Translations under genes and position numbers: made by a program
Source of the DNA: Brevibacillus sp051967035
GTDB lineage: Bacteria > Bacillota > Bacilli > Brevibacillales > Brevibacillaceae
DNA length: 64,000 nucleotides
Direction of reading: 5' to 3'
Assembly: GCF_051967035.1 (NCBI RefSeq)
Contig: NZ_JBQCKK010000001.1
Span: forward strand, 186,001 to 250,000
Shown here: positions 43,901-53,208 of the stretch, one piece after another
Layout of the letters: each line of letters starts with the position of its first letter
Position numbering within the stretch: position 1 is the stretch's first letter
The notes under the pieces: model-generated
Databases searched by the model: none
What the model was told of the DNA's origin: nothing
Seen by the model: the letters and a program-made list of their open reading frames with translations, nothing else

Positions 43901-45082
43901 ATGGCGACCCTAATCCAACGCCAATTCGCAGTTCTTTCATTCATAACCGCTTTTTTGTTCGTCATGACGGGTGTGTTGTCGCTGGGAGGAAATCGTGTCG
44001 CGATCACCTCCTCCGCCATCCAGCAGGCGGCCTCGCATATATCCAGTCTGGCGATTTTAAGCTGGATGGGGCAGGAGATCCCGGCTCTGTCCGCTACCGT
44101 GCAAGCTTCGTCCGATGCCAGATCCAACAGCGTGACAGGCTTTCTTTTTCAACTGGCGACCAATATCCAGCCCGGCGATTTGCGCAGCCTGCTCGGCAGA
44201 GAACTGCCCGGAATGGTGACGACGGAAGATGCGCGGTTTGTCGTCCAGGGAAAAGGAGCGACGCTCGCTGACTTTTACGTCGAGTACCCTGCCCATCCGA
44301 AGCAGGTGGCGGACACGTCCCAGCTCGTGCCCGTCGTGGAGCCGCAAGAACAGGCGGCCGCAAAACCCGCGGAGGAAAAACCCGCTCCTGCGGCGAAGCC
44401 GGCCACGACGAACGGCAAAAAAATCGTCTTCGTCTACAATTCGCACAACCGCGAATCGTGGTTTAGCGAAACAAAGCCGATCGGCACTTCCGTCGATCAT
44501 CCCACCCAAAACATTTCTCTTGTCAGCCAACGTCTCAGCGAAGCGCTGAACGAGCGGGGCATCGGCGCGGATGTGAGCAAGGACGATATTTACCAGCAGC
44601 TTTTGAACAAAAAGATGGATTACGCGCTGTCCTACGCGCAATCGCTCCAGGTAGTGAAAGCCGCTGTCGAAAAGAACCGGGAGCTGCACTACTTCTTCGA
44701 CCTGCACCGCGATACGGCTCCGCGTGATCGCACGACCGTGACGATCAAGGGAAAAACGTATGCACGCGTCATGTTTGTCATCGGCAAGCGGAACAAAAGC
44801 CACGAGAAGAACGAGGCGTTTGCCACCGAACTGCACCAGCTGATGGAAAAGATGTACCCCGAGCTGTCGCGCGGCGTGATGGAAAAAGGGGCAAAAACCG
44901 ATCATGGCGAGTATAACCAGTCCATCTCTCCGGGAAGCCTGTTAATGGAAATAGGCGGCACGGAAAACACCTTGCAGGAGAGTTTGAATACGGCGGAGGC
45001 ATTGGCCGATGTCTTTGCCGCTTATTACCTGCAGGCGGAAAAGGTAGGCAAAACAGTAACGGAAGAGCCTGCGAAGAGGTGA
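43901..45082 (+). CDS. spoIIP: Stage II sporulation protein P
   Basis: 393 residues. An N-terminal membrane anchor (about 10-35), a variable Ala/Pro/Lys linker (about 145-175), and the amidase domain with VYNSHNRESW, YFFDLHRDTAPRD and EIGGTENT, which carries the zinc ligands of an N-acetylmuramoyl-L-alanine amidase/endopeptidase. It works with SpoIID and SpoIIM in engulfment. The ATG at 43901 follows GAGGAGTGAG. Its place behind gpr is conserved. Confidence 0.93.
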   Translation: MATLIQRQFAVLSFITAFLFVMTGVLSLGGNRVAITSSAIQQAASHISSLAILSWMGQEIPALSATVQASSDARSNSVTGFLFQLATNIQPGDLRSLLGRELPGMVTTEDARFVVQGKGATLADFYVEYPAHPKQVADTSQLVPVVEPQEQAAAKPAEEKPAPAAKPATTNGKKIVFVYNSHNRESWFSETKPIGTSVDHPTQNISLVSQRLSEALNERGIGADVSKDDIYQQLLNKKMDYALSYAQSLQVVKAAVEKNRELHYFFDLHRDTAPRDRTTVTIKGKTYARVMFVIGKRNKSHEKNEAFATELHQLMEKMYPELSRGVMEKGAKTDHGEYNQSISPGSLLMEIGGTENTLQESLNTAEALADVFAAYYLQAEKVGKTVTEEPAKR

Positions 45083-45087
45083 TGGGC

Positions 45088-45396
45088 ATGAACGTGACGG
45101 TGAAACTGACAGGTCTTTTGATCATCTTGCTGGTCGGCGTGGTGATCGGTCTGCAAACGGCGGAGCGGGGAATTTCCAAGGTGAGCGGAGTGCCCGAAGA
45201 AAACGCACAGACGTTTTACATCAAAAAAGTGGATCAGGGGCAGATGGAAATTGCGGTGCTGGGCAAGCAGGTGCAGACGGCAGCGCCGGAAAAAATGGTC
45301 AATTACGTGAGCCGCGTAGGCTTGACGTTGGGCGACAGTATCAAAAACGGCGCGCAAATGTTTGTCGATTGGGTAGGGAGTTTTTTCGAACCGTAG
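45088..45396 (+). CDS. yqxA: YqxA-family small membrane protein (DUF3679)
   Basis: 102 residues. One N-terminal membrane helix (VKLTGLLIILLVGVVIGLQTA) is followed by a short extracytoplasmic domain with AAPEKMVNYVSRVGLTLGDSI. The gene immediately follows spoIIP, as in Bacillus, and is probably co-transcribed with it. AGAGGTG precedes the ATG at 45088. Function unknown, likely sporulation-related. Confidence 0.78.
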   Translation: MNVTVKLTGLLIILLVGVVIGLQTAERGISKVSGVPEENAQTFYIKKVDQGQMEIAVLGKQVQTAAPEKMVNYVSRVGLTLGDSIKNGAQMFVDWVGSFFEP

Positions 45397-45442
45397 ATTT
45401 TGTTTACGCGCAAAAAGAAGGGGGGCACAAAGCCTCCGTGAC

Positions 45443-45468
45443 AAAAGACCCGCCAGAGCGGGTCTTTT
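45443..45468 (+). terminator. Terminator of the spoIIP operon
   Basis: AAAAGACCCGC and GCGGGTCTTTT form a perfect 11-bp stem with a four-base loop. Apart from this and the promoter at 45618, the gap 45397-45699 shows nothing else. Confidence 0.85.
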
Positions 45469-45617
45469 AAGTGTGGCCGGCTGGCGGGGGAGGAGGGGCG
45501 CCGCATGCTGCAACGCAGGCGGGGGCTTGCGCTTCGTGCCGCAAACGGAATGGTGGCAAGGGAAAGAGGGGAGAAATCGAGTAGTCAGTAAAAATGAAAT
45601 AGTTAGAATTTGTTGTG

Positions 45618-45646
45618 TTGCCAAAAAATTGTATTAATGGCATAAT
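45618..45646 (+). promoter_or_regulatory. Sigma-A promoter of the peptide ABC operon
   Basis: TTGCCA (45618-45623), a 17-bp spacer and CATAAT (45641-45646), about 55 nt upstream of the first start codon. Confidence 0.65.
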
Positions 45647-45699
45647 GTCTACTGATAGATCTTTTTCTACTGAATATGTCGGTAAGAGAGGTGAGCCAC

Positions 45700-46668
45700 G
45701 TGTCGCATCCTGTCCTGCAAATCGAAAACCTGCAAACGCACTTTTTCACGGACCGCGGCCAAATCCCTGCCGTTGACGGCGTGACGATCACGGTTAACAA
45801 AGGAGAAGTAGTCGGCATCGTAGGCGAGTCTGGCTGCGGGAAAAGCGTTACGTCCCTGTCAGTCATGCGGCTGGTGCCGAATCCACCCGGAAAAATCGTC
45901 GGGGGCAAAATCAAGTTCAAAGGGGAAGACCTCGTAACAGCCGATGAAAAGCGGATGAGAAGCATCCGCGGAAATGAAATCGCGATGATCTTCCAGGAAC
46001 CGATGACATCGCTCAATCCTGTTTTTACGATCGGGAATCAGATTGGCGAAGCGGTTCGATTACATACGAAGGCTAGTAAAAAGGAGTCGCGGGCGCGCGC
46101 GATCGAGATGCTGAAAAAGGTAGGGATCCCGCGAGCCGAAGCGATTGTGGATGAATACCCGCACCAGCTCTCCGGCGGGATGCGCCAGCGGGTCATGATT
46201 GCCATGGCCATGGCCTGTAACCCGGAGCTGCTGATTGCGGACGAGCCTACGACGGCGCTCGACGTGACCATTCAGGCGCAAATTCTCGATCTGATGCGCC
46301 AGCTCAACGAAAAGGCGCAGACGGCCATTTTGCTCATTACGCACGATCTGGGCGTAGTGGCGGAGATGTGTCACCGCGTCGTGGTCATGTACGCGGGCAA
46401 TGTCATCGAGGAGGGAGACGTCCGCACGATTTTGAAAAAGCCCAAGCATCCGTACACAAAAGGATTGCTCCAATCCTTGCCCAAGCTGGAAGAGTCGCGG
46501 GAGAGGCTCTACTCCATCCCGGGGAACGTGCCGATTCCAGGCTCGCTTACGGTCGGATGCCGCTTTGCCCCCCGCTGCGAGCAGGCGACAGATCTGTGCC
46601 GCAGCGAAATGCCGCAGCTAAAAGCAGTCGGGGACAATCATCTGTCCCGTTGCTGGCTGAGCGAATAA
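45700..46668 (+). CDS. Peptide ABC transporter ATP-binding protein (DppD/OppD type)
   Basis: 322 residues. Walker A GESGCGKSVTSL, signature LSGGMRQRV, and Walker B LLIADEPTTALDV are present, with the OppD-type C-terminal Cys cluster (GCRFAPRC, DLCRSE, SRCW) seen in peptide/nickel transporters. The GTG at 45700 follows AGAGAGGTG; an ATG at 45676 lacks a site. It is the first gene of a five-gene peptide transporter. Confidence 0.88.
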   Translation: MSHPVLQIENLQTHFFTDRGQIPAVDGVTITVNKGEVVGIVGESGCGKSVTSLSVMRLVPNPPGKIVGGKIKFKGEDLVTADEKRMRSIRGNEIAMIFQEPMTSLNPVFTIGNQIGEAVRLHTKASKKESRARAIEMLKKVGIPRAEAIVDEYPHQLSGGMRQRVMIAMAMACNPELLIADEPTTALDVTIQAQILDLMRQLNEKAQTAILLITHDLGVVAEMCHRVVVMYAGNVIEEGDVRTILKKPKHPYTKGLLQSLPKLEESRERLYSIPGNVPIPGSLTVGCRFAPRCEQATDLCRSEMPQLKAVGDNHLSRCWLSE

Positions 46669-46687
46669 CCCGAGAGGAGCATGCCCG

Positions 46688-47659
46688 TTGACAGAAGAAC
46701 TGCTCGTCGTAAAAAACCTGAAAAAATATTATCCCATCACAGGCGGCATCCTGGGCGGGGAAGTAGGCGTCGTGAAGGCGGTAGACGATGTTTCGTTTAC
46801 GGTCAAGCGCGGGGAGACACTGGGACTGGTCGGAGAGAGCGGCTGTGGCAAGTCGACGACCGGGCGATCGCTTTTGCGGCTGATCGAGCCGACTGCGGGT
46901 GAAGTGACGTTTGATGGCGTGAACGTGACCGCGCTTTCAGCGGAGGAGATGCGCAAAATGCGCCGCGATATGCAAATCGTTTTCCAGGACCCGTTCGCTT
47001 CCCTGAATCCTCGTCACAATATTGAGAAGATTCTGGAAGAACCGCTGGTCGTTCACGGGATCGGAACGAGTGCCGAACGCAAACGAAAAGTACGGGAAAT
47101 GCTGGAGGTCGTGGGGCTGAGCAGCTATCACGCCAGGCGTTATCCGCACCAGTTCAGCGGAGGGCAGCGCCAGCGGATCGGAATTGCCCGGGCGCTCATG
47201 CTCAATCCGAAGCTGATTGTGGCCGATGAGCCTGTATCTGCGCTCGATGTGTCCATTCAGTCGCAAGTGCTCAATCTCATGCAAGATTTGCAGCGAGAGA
47301 TGGGCCTCACCTACTTGTTCATTGCCCATGACCTGAGTGTCGTGCGGCATATCAGTGATCGGGTGGGCGTGATGTACCTCGGCCGGATCGTGGAATTGAC
47401 CACGAGCAGCCAGCTTTACACGAATCCGCTCCATCCGTATACCAAAGCTTTGCTGTCTGCCGTGCCGACGCCGGACCCCGACGCTGTACGGGAGCGGGTG
47501 ATTTTGCAAGGAGACGTGCCAAGCCCTGCGAATCCGCCCGGCGGCTGTACGTTCCATACGCGCTGTCCGCATGTGACAGAGGAATGCCGCTCTGTTCGTC
47601 CCGCTTTTCGGGATGTGGGCAACGGGCACTTTGTGGCTTGTCATTTGTACAAGCAGTAA
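46688..47659 (+). CDS. Peptide ABC transporter ATP-binding protein (DppF/OppF type)
   Basis: 323 residues with a TTG start after GAGAGGAGC. GESGCGKSTTGRSL, FSGGQRQRIGIARAL, LIVADEPVSALDVS and the C-terminal cysteine pattern (GGCTFHTRC, EECRS, ACHL) place it with OppF/DppF. It would pair with the preceding ATPase. Confidence 0.9.
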   Translation: MTEELLVVKNLKKYYPITGGILGGEVGVVKAVDDVSFTVKRGETLGLVGESGCGKSTTGRSLLRLIEPTAGEVTFDGVNVTALSAEEMRKMRRDMQIVFQDPFASLNPRHNIEKILEEPLVVHGIGTSAERKRKVREMLEVVGLSSYHARRYPHQFSGGQRQRIGIARALMLNPKLIVADEPVSALDVSIQSQVLNLMQDLQREMGLTYLFIAHDLSVVRHISDRVGVMYLGRIVELTTSSQLYTNPLHPYTKALLSAVPTPDPDAVRERVILQGDVPSPANPPGGCTFHTRCPHVTEECRSVRPAFRDVGNGHFVACHLYKQ

Positions 47660-47785
47660 ACCGTGCCGGGGGTGTCCGCCTGCTGACATGGATGCCTTGT
47701 TAAAGGGGGGATGCGAGGCAGGAGCGTCAAGAGTGACCACCTATCCAAGTAACATGTTTTCACTTTAGTAGAGGGGGATGTTTTC

Positions 47786-49438
47786 ATGAAGAAGAGAGTT
47801 CTCTCCGCAGCCATGACCAGCCTGTTGGCGCTGGCCATGTTGCTTGCCGGGTGCAGCGGTTCGCAAACGACACAAGGGCAGGCAGAACAGCCAAAAACAG
47901 AAACGCCGGCATCCGAGCCAGCGAAATCGGGCCCCAAGCAATTGATCGTGGGTCGCGGCGGCGACTCCGTAGGTCTCGATCCGATTGCCCAGACCGATGG
48001 CGAATCGTTCAAGGTGACGGAAAACATTTTCGACACCCTGGTCGGCTATGCGGAAGATAGCACAGAGGTAGTGCCTTCCCTGGCGGAGAAGTGGGAAATC
48101 TCGCCGGATGGACTGACGTACACGTTCCACCTGCGCAGCGGCGTGAAGTTCCACGACGGCACGGATTTCAATGCGGAAGCGGTCAAATGGAACTTCGAGC
48201 GCTGGAGCGACAAGAACCATCCGCAGCATAACAAGGAAGGCTTCGAATACTACAACGACATGTTCGGCGGCTACAAAGGCGACGAAACCCACGTCATCAA
48301 GAGTGTAGAAGCCGTTGACGCGCAAACGGTGAAATTCACCCTGAATCGCCCGCTTGCTCCGTTCATTCAAAACCTGGGCATGTCCTGCTTCGCCATTGCC
48401 TCTCCTAAAGCGGTGCAGGAGATGGGACCTGAGAAGTTCAACGAAAATCCGGTAGGAACCGGGCCGTTCAAGTTCAAAGAGTGGAAGCGCAACGACACGA
48501 TTACGCTGGAGAAAAACCCGGACTATTGGAACGCTGGCTACCCTAAGCTCGACAAGCTGGTGTTCAAGGTCATTCCGGAAAATACCGCTCGTCTGACCGC
48601 GCTGACCTCCGGGGAGATCGACTTGATGGACGGCCTGAACCCGGATGACGCGGAAACGGTGAAAGGCAACAGCGATCTGCAACTGATCCTGCGTCCGTCC
48701 ATGAACATCGGTTTTGTCGGCTTTAACGTCGAGAAAAAGCCGCTGGACAATCCGAAAGTTCGCGAAGCGCTCGCCTATGCGATCAACAAACCGGCGATCA
48801 TCGAAGCGTTTTTCGCCGGACTGGGACAACCGGCTGTGAACCCGATGCCGCCTTCCATCTGGGGGCACAACAGCAACATCAAGGATCGTGAGTACAACAT
48901 CGACAAGGCGAAGCAGCTTCTGGCGGAAGCCGGCTTCCCGAACGGCTTCAAAATCAAGTTCTGGGCGATGCCAGTTGCTCGTCCGTACATGCCGGATGGC
49001 GTGAAAATTGCCGAGGCCATTCAGCAAGATCTGAAAAAGATTGGCGTAGAAGCAGAAATCGTCACGATGGAATGGGCGGCGTATCTGGACAAAACCAAGG
49101 TAGGCGAGCAGGAAATGTTCCTCTTGGGCTGGACGGGCGACAACGGAGACCCGGACAACTTCCTGGCGACCTTGCTGGATAAAAACAACATCGGCGGCAA
49201 CAACCGTACACGCTGGGCCAATGAAGAAGCGCACAAGCTCTTGATGGCAGCCCAGTCTGCAACGACGAAGGAAGAGCGTGAGAAGCTGTATCTGCAAGTG
49301 CAGGAAATCATTTTCAAGGACGTGCCGCTGGTGCCGCTGGCTCACTCTACGCCAGCGCTGGCAGCCAAGGCAAACGTAATCAACTACAAGCCGCATCCAA
49401 AAGGCTCCGAAAGCCTGGAGAAGGTTGACTTGAAGTAA
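47786..49438 (+). CDS. Peptide-binding lipoprotein (SBP family 5)
   Basis: 550 residues. A lipoprotein signal (LLALAMLLAGCSG, Cys about 24), then the family 5 core: GLDPIAQTDGESFKVTENIFDTLV, SLAEKWEISPDGLTYTFHLRSGVKFHDGT and NPVGTGPFKFKEWKRND. It captures oligopeptides, dipeptides or related solutes outside the membrane. Codon use is strongly biased and neat, suggesting high expression. AGAGGGGGATG precedes the ATG. Confidence 0.92.
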   Translation: MKKRVLSAAMTSLLALAMLLAGCSGSQTTQGQAEQPKTETPASEPAKSGPKQLIVGRGGDSVGLDPIAQTDGESFKVTENIFDTLVGYAEDSTEVVPSLAEKWEISPDGLTYTFHLRSGVKFHDGTDFNAEAVKWNFERWSDKNHPQHNKEGFEYYNDMFGGYKGDETHVIKSVEAVDAQTVKFTLNRPLAPFIQNLGMSCFAIASPKAVQEMGPEKFNENPVGTGPFKFKEWKRNDTITLEKNPDYWNAGYPKLDKLVFKVIPENTARLTALTSGEIDLMDGLNPDDAETVKGNSDLQLILRPSMNIGFVGFNVEKKPLDNPKVREALAYAINKPAIIEAFFAGLGQPAVNPMPPSIWGHNSNIKDREYNIDKAKQLLAEAGFPNGFKIKFWAMPVARPYMPDGVKIAEAIQQDLKKIGVEAEIVTMEWAAYLDKTKVGEQEMFLLGWTGDNGDPDNFLATLLDKNNIGGNNRTRWANEEAHKLLMAAQSATTKEEREKLYLQVQEIIFKDVPLVPLAHSTPALAAKANVINYKPHPKGSESLEKVDLK

Positions 49439-49465
49439 TATCCGCATGGATTCGATGAGCAAGCA

Positions 49466-49502
49466 GGGTAAGAGGAGCGACCCTCTTCTTGCCCTTTCTT
49501 TC
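49466..49502 (+). terminator. Hairpin between binding protein and permease genes
   Basis: A 12-bp stem (49466-49477 with 49483-49494, two G-U pairs) is followed by TTTCTTTC. It sits inside the operon, after the lipoprotein gene, and could attenuate downstream permease expression or protect the upstream mRNA. Confidence 0.65.
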
Positions 49503-49542
49503 TTCCTATTCCGTCATTATTTTTGGTAAGGAAAGCGAGGAG

Positions 49543-50553
49543 ATGGCGTTGCTATCCTACAGCATCCGAAGAATTCTTATGCTCATCCCCGTTCTACTGG
49601 GCATGTCCATCGTCGTATTTTCCATCATACGCGCCATCCCAGGTGATCCGGCTCTGACCATATTGGGAGAGAAAGCAAGTCCAAAAGCGATTGAAGATTT
49701 ACGGGAAGTTTTAGGGTTGAACAATCCGTGGTACGTGCAATATGTGGACTATTTGAAGCAAATTCTCACCGGAGATCTGGGGGTTTCCCTGCATTCCGGA
49801 GCCAGCATCACGCAAGAAATCGGCCCGTATTTGGCCGCCACCACTGAGCTGACGATTGTCAGCATGCTGTTCGCTGTCATCATCGGGGTGAACGCAGGAA
49901 TCTTGTCCGCGTGGAAACAAAACTCTTGGTTTGACTACTGTGCGATGCTGATTGCCTTGATTGGTGTTTCCATGCCCATTTTTTGGCTAGGTTTGATGGA
50001 GCAGTGGTTCTTTGCGCAAGAACTGAAATGGCTGCCATCCGTTGGTCGCGACAATTCGCGTAATCCTGTAGAGGCCATTACGCACTTCTATATACTGGAC
50101 ACCATTATGGCTGGACGGTGGGATCAGCTGTGGGAGGTCATCAAGCATTTGATCCTGCCGGGAGTGGCTTTGGGGACGATTCCGATGGCGATTATCGCCC
50201 GGATTACCCGTTCGAGCATGCTGGAAGTGATGCGTGCCGATTACGTGCGGACCGCCCGGGCAAAAGGCTTGGCGCAGTTTTGGGTCGTGTACAAGCACGC
50301 GCTGAAAAATGCAATGATTCCCGTTCTCACGGTGATCGGCCTGCAAACCGGCTTGCTTTTGGGCGGAGCGGTGCTGACCGAAACGATTTTTGGCTGGCCG
50401 GGCGTCGGCCGCTACATTTTCACGGCGATTGGCAACCGGGACTATCCGGTGATTCAATCCGGTATCTTGGTGATCGCTACGATTTTTGTCTTGATTAATC
50501 TTCTGGTCGACCTTCTGTACGCTTATATCGATCCGCGCATTAAATACCGCTAG
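49543..50553 (+). CDS. Peptide ABC transporter permease (DppB/OppB type)
   Basis: 336 residues with six membrane helices and the ARITRSSMLEVMRADYVRTARAKG coupling (EAA) loop. The N terminus (RRILMLIPVLLGMSIVVFSIIRAIPGDPA) is characteristic of DppB. The ATG at 49543 has AAGGAAAG seven bases upstream. Confidence 0.9.
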   Translation: MALLSYSIRRILMLIPVLLGMSIVVFSIIRAIPGDPALTILGEKASPKAIEDLREVLGLNNPWYVQYVDYLKQILTGDLGVSLHSGASITQEIGPYLAATTELTIVSMLFAVIIGVNAGILSAWKQNSWFDYCAMLIALIGVSMPIFWLGLMEQWFFAQELKWLPSVGRDNSRNPVEAITHFYILDTIMAGRWDQLWEVIKHLILPGVALGTIPMAIIARITRSSMLEVMRADYVRTARAKGLAQFWVVYKHALKNAMIPVLTVIGLQTGLLLGGAVLTETIFGWPGVGRYIFTAIGNRDYPVIQSGILVIATIFVLINLLVDLLYAYIDPRIKYR

Positions 50554-50570
50554 GGGAGGGACGATGAGAC

Positions 50571-51464
50571 ATGGCAGAGACACAAGTACAGACAGTATCC
50601 CTGAGAGTAAAAGAGGAAGAAGTTGTCTCTCCTTGGCGGGAAGCTTGGAGAGCGTTGCGCAAAAACAAGCTCGCGATGGCGGGGCTGGCGATCATTCTGT
50701 TTTTTGTGACAGTAGCCGTCTTTGCGCCAGTGATTGCTCCGTACCCGTACGATGAGGGAGAACTGGTGATGAAAAACAAGCCGCCGTCCGAGGAGCATTG
50801 GTTTGGGACGGATTACAACGGGCGGGATGTGTTCAGCCGCGTCGTTTACGGCGCACGCATCTCCTTGTGGGTCGGGACCTTCTCGGTGATCGGCTCCGTC
50901 GTGGCTGGCACGATTTTGGGTCTGTTGGCGGGCTTTTACGGCAGATGGATCGATACCGTCATCTCTCGCGTGTTTGATATTATGCTGGCGTTTCCGAGCA
51001 TTCTATTGGCGATTGCGATCGTCGCCATCTTGGGGCCTTCCCTGCAAAATGCGCTGCTGGCCATTGCCATCATCAATATCCCGACCTTTGGGCGTCTCGT
51101 GCGTTCGCGCGTACTCAGCCTGAAGGAAGAGGAGTTCGTCATGGCGGCGCGCGCCATCGGGATGAAGGATTCGCGCATTCTCATGCAGCACATCTTGCCA
51201 AACAGCCTGGCGCCGATCATCGTGACAGGCACGATGGGGATTGCCACCGCGATTATTGAAGCGGCAGCGCTCGGCTTCCTGGGCCTCGGTGCCCAAGCGC
51301 CGGAGCCGGAGTGGGGCAAAATGCTCTCCGATTCCCGCCAGTACATTCAGAAGGCGCCGTGGACGGTCATTTTTCCGGGGCTGTCGATCATGCTGACCGT
51401 TCTCGGCTTTAACCTGATCGGAGACGGGATGCGGGATGCGCTTGACCCGCGGATGAAAAACTAG
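50571..51464 (+). CDS. Peptide ABC transporter permease (DppC/OppC type)
   Basis: 297 residues. A soluble N terminus with SPWREAWRALRKNKLAM and HWFGTDYNGRDVFSRVVYGARISL is followed by six helices and the EAA loop (MAARAIGMKDSRILMQHILPN). It forms the channel with the preceding permease. Ends with a terminator. Confidence 0.9.
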   Translation: MAETQVQTVSLRVKEEEVVSPWREAWRALRKNKLAMAGLAIILFFVTVAVFAPVIAPYPYDEGELVMKNKPPSEEHWFGTDYNGRDVFSRVVYGARISLWVGTFSVIGSVVAGTILGLLAGFYGRWIDTVISRVFDIMLAFPSILLAIAIVAILGPSLQNALLAIAIINIPTFGRLVRSRVLSLKEEEFVMAARAIGMKDSRILMQHILPNSLAPIIVTGTMGIATAIIEAAALGFLGLGAQAPEPEWGKMLSDSRQYIQKAPWTVIFPGLSIMLTVLGFNLIGDGMRDALDPRMKN

Positions 51465-51487
51465 CGTGCGATCACAGGGGCAAAACG

Positions 51488-51525
51488 GGCAAACGGGGAA
51501 GGCAGTCCGTTTGCCTCTTTTTTTG
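51488..51525 (+). terminator. Terminator of the peptide ABC operon
   Basis: A perfect 9-bp stem (51488-51496 with 51507-51515) is followed by TCTTTTTTT. Confidence 0.85.
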
Positions 51526-51603
51526 TTCCGTCCCGCTCTTCTTTTTTGGGGAAAGAAATGGTATTCTCGAGGAAGAATCTTGTCGAAAGCGAAGGTGACG
51601 CAG

Positions 51604-52695
51604 GTGTATTTGGAGCGCATTTCGAAACTGCACAATTTTTTGACCAAGCAACAGCTCGACGCGGCAGTCATCACCTCTCCCAAGCACGTTTCCTATTTGA
51701 CCGGCTTTTTTACCGATCCGCACGAACGGTTTATGGGGCTGATTGTTCCGGCCCAGGGCGACCCATCCCTGATCGTTCCCGCCCTTGACCGCGAAGCGGC
51801 ACAAGCGGCTTCGACTGTTCAGACGATTCACACACATACGGATATTGAGAATCCGTACGAGCTGCTCAAGCGCGTATTGCCAGCGAACCTGAAGAAGCTG
51901 GGTATCGAAAAAAGCCACATGACCGTAGAGCGTTACGAGGCGATCGGACAAGTTGTCTGTGCAGAGAGCTACGTGGATGTGGAAGAGCCGCTCCGCGAAA
52001 TGCGCCTGATGAAAACGCCGGATGAAGTGGCCCGTATAAAAAAGGCGGTACAATTGATTGAAGATACACTCCGCGAGACGCTGAAAACATTCCGAATCGG
52101 CCAGACCGAACAGGAAATCGTCGCGGAGCTGGAATACCAGATGAAGCGTCTGGGAGCGGACGGCCCGTCTTTTTCCACGATGGTTTTGGCGGGGGAAAAG
52201 TCGGCCTTGCCGCACGGAACACCTGGTTCGCGCAAGGTGCAGGAAGGCGATTTGCTCCTGTTTGACATCGGGGTAGCAGCGGACGGCTACGTTTCCGATA
52301 TTACCCGTACGTTTGCGGTCGGCCAGATCAGCGAGCAACTGCGCGACATATACGAAACGGTGCTGGCAGCGAACGAGGCGGCGATTGCCGAGGTGCGTCC
52401 AGGGGTGACGTTTGCCCATCTCGACCAGACCGCGCGCGACGTTATTACTGCAAAAGGCTACGGCGACTATTTCATTCACCGTCTGGGGCACGGCCTCGGA
52501 ATGGACGTGCACGAATATCCGTCCGTACATGGGCAAAACCAGGAAACGCTGCGCCCAGGCATGGTCTTCACGATTGAACCGGGGGTGTACGTGCCGGGAG
52601 TAGGCGGCGTGCGCATCGAGGACGATGTGGTGGTCACCGAAACGGGCGTGGACGTGCTGAGCCAGTTCCCGAAGACACTGACGGTGATCGGATAA
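51604..52695 (+). CDS. M24-family Xaa-Pro aminopeptidase/dipeptidase
   Basis: 363 residues from a GTG with AAGGTG upstream; no better start is visible. An N-terminal creatinase-like domain (1-125) precedes the pita-bread domain with the dinuclear metal ligands: DIGVAADGYVSDITR (two Asp), HRLGHGLGMDVHE (His), FTIEPGVYVPG (Glu) and RIEDDVVVTE (Glu). It hydrolyses Xaa-Pro peptides, fitting its place behind a peptide importer, although a terminator separates them. Confidence 0.88.
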   Translation: MYLERISKLHNFLTKQQLDAAVITSPKHVSYLTGFFTDPHERFMGLIVPAQGDPSLIVPALDREAAQAASTVQTIHTHTDIENPYELLKRVLPANLKKLGIEKSHMTVERYEAIGQVVCAESYVDVEEPLREMRLMKTPDEVARIKKAVQLIEDTLRETLKTFRIGQTEQEIVAELEYQMKRLGADGPSFSTMVLAGEKSALPHGTPGSRKVQEGDLLLFDIGVAADGYVSDITRTFAVGQISEQLRDIYETVLAANEAAIAEVRPGVTFAHLDQTARDVITAKGYGDYFIHRLGHGLGMDVHEYPSVHGQNQETLRPGMVFTIEPGVYVPGVGGVRIEDDVVVTETGVDVLSQFPKTLTVIG

Positions 52696-52724
52696 GTTTT
52701 TCCCGATGACAATTGGATAGCAAT

Positions 52725-52915
52725 CTGATGGTGCTGCCCGGAATCGCTTGGTTCCGCCAGCTTAAAAGGGAAGTCCGGTGAAAATCCGGCGCGGTCCCGC
52801 CACTGTAACGAGGAGTGTCCGGCCAAAAAGCCACTGTTTTTCGCGCGACGAAAAATGGGAAGGCGGCTGGGGACGATGATTCGTAAGCCAGGAGACCTGC
52901 CATGAGATGATGTGC
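52725..52915 (+). promoter_or_regulatory. Cobalamin riboswitch
   Basis: The conserved core (52768-52807) includes GGGAAGTCCGGTGAAAATCC and GCGGTCCCGCCACTGTAA. The B12 box GCCAGGAGACCTGCC ends at about 52901. A terminator follows 105 nt later, so binding of adenosyl- or methyl-cobalamin should stop transcription of the downstream transporter. Confidence 0.93.
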
Positions 52916-53006
52916 AATCGACCCACGAGGATGGGACAGATGTGGAAGCAGACCAGGAACAGGCGCTGTAGCAGCGCTGATTCTATAGGTATGCCTGCGT
53001 ATGTCG

Positions 53007-53043
53007 AGCACCTCCCGATTGGAAAACTGGGGGGTGCTTTTTT
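53007..53043 (+). terminator. Terminator of the cobalamin riboswitch
   Basis: A 10-bp stem (53007-53016 with 53029-53038, one G-U pair) is followed by TTTTTT. It completes the riboswitch expression platform. Confidence 0.85.
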
Positions 53044-53098
53044 CTATGAACACCCCCGTGGCAGTCGAGGCTGGGAAAGGGGTGATGCAGCTGTCGAG

Positions 53099-53127
53099 TT
53101 GCCAAACAAGCAGGCTCTCTGTATAGT
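53099..53127 (+). promoter_or_regulatory. Second sigma-A promoter downstream of the riboswitch terminator
   Basis: TTGCCA (53099-53104), a 17-bp spacer and TATAGT (53122-53127). A transcript starting near 53134 would bypass the riboswitch completely and lead directly into the transporter operon. Confidence 0.65.
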
Positions 53128-53135
53128 AAAGTTGT

Positions 53136-53156
53136 AATTCGTATTCATTACGATTT
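53136..53156 (+). promoter_or_regulatory. Candidate Zur box
   Basis: The sequence matches the Bacillus Zur operator (AAATCGTAAT-N-ATTACGATTT) at 18 of 20 positions: the right half is perfect and the left half has two A-to-T changes. It lies just downstream of the -10, where a bound repressor would block initiation. The consensus is from B. subtilis; use by this organism's regulator is an inference. Confidence 0.7.
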
Positions 53157-53208
53157 ACATAACGCTTCATTTTCAGCATGCCAACAACAAAAGAAGAGGG
53201 GTTACCAG

